Assembly: GCA_021234155.1 (NCBI GenBank) | Contig: JAJEKV010000006.1 | Location: 24,576,723-24,640,722 of the forward strand | Direction: 5' to 3' | DNA length: 64,000 nt | Source of the DNA: Isoetes taiwanensis | Taxonomy: Eukaryota > Streptophyta > Lycopodiopsida > Isoetales > Isoetaceae | Shown here: one piece after another, positions 60,710 through 64,000 of the stretch | Layout of the letters: every line of letters begins with the position of its first letter | Position numbering within the stretch: the first letter of the stretch is position 1 | The notes under the pieces: generated by a model | The model's input: only the letters and a program-made list of their open reading frames with translations | What the model was told of the DNA's origin: nothing | The model's database searches: none | Program-made: the position numbers and the translations under genes

Positions 60710-63700
60710 TGCATTCCAAATCTTCCAATCAGAAGTTGCCAACGTACTTTACCCAAAGATTTTATCGACAATGTAGCGGTATTTATCACCCATTCTTCCT
60801 CTTTTTGTTTGATCTGATGTAATCTCAACACAAGGGGATTATGTTGCGGTGCAATGATTATTATTTCTGGCATGGAGATGGTTCACCAACCGCAGTTTTA
60901 ATTCGAGACGTTTTTAAGAAAGTGCTCCGGTATTTTCATCCACGCCACGGTCTTCGATTTACGCAAAATTATAGAAAGAATAGCTATGTCTTGTGTTGAA
61001 TGCTTTGTTGTTGTCCGAAAGTTATAATCGGGGCCTCTTTTGTGCTCTATTTTTAGGGGCCCGGATATTGTAATGAGTGTGCAAGCATACCACAGTCTTT
61101 AGATTATCCGGGATTTCTACAGCTTTTTATAAAGCTAGTTGCTTCGCTTATTTGGATTATTGTTCTCTCACTCGTTATACATATTCTCGAACAACCCAAC
61201 AGCCCGACACTACACCGCCAAGAACTGGGTTGGGTCACAATGGAGGTCCTTCTCTATATTTATTAGTCTGTGATAATTTATCCGGTGCCAAACATGCTTG
61301 GTTTTCTATTCTTCTTATTTCCAATGCTCAAAAGATGGGCTGAGAACTCGTGATTACGCTCAATACGGTTTTACGCTTTGGTGGTCTCGTGTATCCATTT
61401 TCTCCATACATGACTCCTAATAAAGTTTTTATTTATTCCTAAAGGTTATTTGTTTTTAATGTAGCCTGCCTTTTATGTTGGGAGAGGAATGCACGATTCG
61501 AAGCCCTTAAGGCTGAACTTCACCCCGATTGCATCGACATATGCCGCAGCTCTTAAGTAGGAATCCGTGTGCTTGACTACCTCCAATTGCAACCTTGGCA
61601 TGGAAATTCTAGACTCATTGCATAATAGATGTATTGGCATTTACCGATGAACTTTTTTTGGGGTCAATTATTCAATTGGGCCTTTTCTTTTGAGGAGTTC
61701 TTTAGCCACAGCCTTTATGAGGTAGGATCAATCGGTTTTACTCTTTTATGCTATGTAGAATTGCAAAGATGATTATTAAATGATGACGATTCCTAATGGC
61801 CTCCTAATAGCCGCATGTATGATTTGTTGCTCCATGCCTCGTTCAGATGATCGTACGATCCGCTCCTCTTTGAGCTATTCTTCCCAGATATTCGTGGAGA
61901 TGGCAAATCCACTATTGGCCCATGCAATCGCCCTTTTTTTTCTTATGAAGATCGTGGCTCCATCAAGCGGTAGGCCTCAATCTCAACTATCGCCTTTGCC
62001 GACCGGGTAAAACTTCGAAAGCAGAGCTTTTGCTTTCTTTCGTATTGTCTTTGGTCAGATTTCTTTGCATGATGCTTGAAGGTGGGCTTATTTACGCCAG
62101 GGCACGTAATCTAGGATTTGGCGAACCGTAACAAAATGTTGTCTTTATGCACAAAATGGGTGGAGTTCGCAACCGGCAATGGGCCAAAATGGAGAAAAAA
62201 TCTTGAAAGCGTAAGCATTTTCGATCCACGAGTTTTTAGGGAAGAAATTGGTAATCCATTTGAGGATGCATGCCAATCGAATATAAGTTCGCGAATCTTC
62301 GTCCGAGGGAAGAAACGCTCAAAAGCAAAAGAGAAAAAAAGAGGAAAATAGGTGCACATGGAGGAGTAAATGCCCGCGGCAGTGTGGGCCGCAGTGGGTC
62401 TGCCATATTCAATCGCTTCAATTTCGTTTTCCATTGGTGTTGGTAGATTTGTAGTGGCTTCGCAAACCGGGTAGATTCACGCCATTTTTCTTGCTTTTTG
62501 CTTGCTTTGGTTGGTTCGCTTGGTCCAAGTTGAAGATGGTGGCTTGACTGATGAAAACCAATGGCTTGATCATGATCTTGAAGACGAAGGTACCAGTAGA
62601 TTGGATCGAATATGTAATCATGCAAGAAATCCTATGGATTTGCTTCTGTTTTCTCTTTTTCTTTTTTGAGAATGATTAGTGCATTCGGATTTGAAGAATG
62701 ATGCGAACAATTTAAAACAAAAACCTAGTGAATCTTATCTTGTTCATGACCCACGATCTCCACTTTTTTGGGTCTTTCCAGATACTCAAGAAGATGTGCA
62801 CCATCGGTTAGAACTTCTGCAGGAGTTGATACCGAATAGTCACAATGTAATGCCCGTGTGTTGTCTTTCTTTCGATTGTTTGCAAACATAAAATGGACAG
62901 CGTAGGAAGAAAAAAGATGCCCTTTTTTTGTTCATATCTTGATTCTACTGCCATCTCACGTGATGGATACTGGGCTGTGCAGCTCGAGGAGGAGGCAATG
63001 CCGAGGTCGCTATTGATTACATGAAGTCTCTCGAGATGAAGATTAAAGTGAGAGCAGTCCTTCGTTTCCATTTTGTTAGAATATCCTATATGTCGGCCTC
63101 ACCACGTTTGATCCAGCATTGGGTATGCGTCATTTACGCTATGATTTAGATACATGTCCATTTTTTTTCTCTAAAACTGATGATTCAGATATGATTTATA
63201 CATGCCTAGATTGAAGGGACATGGTTGCTCGAAAAGCGTGAAAAAAATGCAAGGGCTGCCATCTATAGACTATTGTATCTATGCAATGAGCTTTGTCATC
63301 TCCGACAAGTACATTCGGTTAAACCCTGCCCGTATATTAATAGTGATGGTAAGTCTAAATGCATGATTTAAGCATTAATTTCCGATGACAATGCAGCTAA
63401 GTTGTCTTGCAGATTGAAGTTGATGTGCAAAGTTTGGGAGGGCGTAAAACCCACCAAAGTTTTTGATGAAGAAAGTCTTCGCACTTTACAATGCCGGTGA
63501 TGGGTGGGTCACATCGCAAAGCATTTTGGTGGTATATCGTTGTTTTTTTGTTCTCCAATACCTTATGGTTCTTAACTATTCACACTTAGACGCCTACTTA
63601 TGAACAAACATAAACTCCTACTTTGTTCTTTGTTGATAGTAACGCCAGGATTTATTGCATTGCAAATTTCCTATATATTAAATAAAATATGACTATGTAA

Positions 63701-64000
63701 CGACTTTAACGAAGCTCATGATATGGTTCATAAATTTATTGTGCTAGAAGGAATCTCATCATTTCTGGATTGAATTACAAAGTTGCTAATCTTCTCTCGC
63801 CAATGGCATATATTTTTGTGCAATTGTACATTCTTATGATGATGTCAAGTTTGCAAAAAGGAGGCAATGCAATGTTGTTTCGGGAGTTCTTGGTCAAAAT
63901 GGTGTGTCAAGTTTTTCCATTCTCGTGCACTTGAAGAACGAGAAGAGTTTGTCTTCTAAATTTTTATATTTGCACCATATACACCATGATTAAGAAACAA
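60710..64000 (+). other. Module G body, possible worn exons, unrecognised
   Basis: Short coding-like pieces on the plus strand: 61077-61343; 62118-62351 (basic C-terminus KKRSKAKEKKRGK); 62679-62891 (YLVHDPRSPLFWVFPDTQED); 62941-63030 (AISRDGYWAVQLEEEAMPRS); and 63226-63350 (LLEKREKNARAAIYRLLYLC), the last ending at a consensus donor GATG|GTAAGT (63346-63351). They look like exons of one captured gene, but I do not recognise it. Confidence 0.3.

Larger units (their letters stand above)
60178..64000 (+). mobile_element. TA-delimited module G, 5' part
   Basis: Starts A|TCCTTATATATATACAATT. The leader (GGTAGAGATTGATCTCGGCC, GTCCATCTC..GAGATG near-inverted pair, CACCTCGTAACTCCCCAAGC) matches those of F and C. 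The 3' end lies beyond the window. Confidence 0.5.

Overview
The window is nuclear DNA of a land plant. It is AT-rich and built almost wholly of mobile DNA and gene debris. No intact host gene was found. Plant-lineage evidence: a PLS-type pentatricopeptide repeat (PPR) pseudogene, an ABCG11-like half-transporter pseudogene with plant introns, an RS2Z-type SR splicing factor exon, a plant GDSL esterase/lipase fragment, and a Ty3/gypsy retrotransposon with a second, plant-type RNase H. The endonuclease-less Penelope-like reverse transcriptase would fit a fern, lycophyte or other non-flowering plant, but the species cannot be fixed from the sequence.

Layout. (TA)n tracts at about 226, 2052, 19302, 20970, 25965, 31757 and 60160 cut the window into modules. 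Module 5' ends read A|TC..TATATATACAATTAT and 3' ends read ..CTTG|TA. I call them A (tail, 1-225), B (+, 282-2051), C (-, starting at 19316), B' (-, 20989-19341, a second copy of B), D (+, 21000-25964), E (+, 26015-31756), F (+, 31887-60159, interrupted) and G (+, from 60178). The TC start, CTTG end, A/T flanks, head-to-tail stacking and sense-oriented host gene pieces with introns resemble non-autonomous Helitrons, or rice 'micron'-type elements that target (TA)n. D carries ABCG and RS2Z pieces, E a GDSL piece, and C a PPR piece.

Between B and the rest of C, about 2169-8000, lies a Penelope-like element on the minus strand. Its coding region can be read as three exons (7705-7391, 6149-4608, 4370-2307) with phase-0 GT-AG introns. 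The last exon is an intact 687-codon reverse transcriptase; the middle exon has two in-frame TAA codons.

Inside F sits a 19.7-kb array of one Ty3/gypsy element on the minus strand: LTR, interior, LTR, interior, LTR (39808-59466). The repeat GGAAG flanks the whole array. Both interiors are decayed, but the domain order can be read as gag with zinc knuckle, protease, extra RNase H, reverse transcriptase, RNase H, integrase, then an antisense reading frame before the 3' LTR. The extra RNase H lies upstream of the reverse transcriptase.

The remaining sequence holds local tandem duplications, a fold-back element (10436-10889), a minisatellite near 9.0 kb, a segment shared by modules C and F, and long stretches where I recognise nothing.
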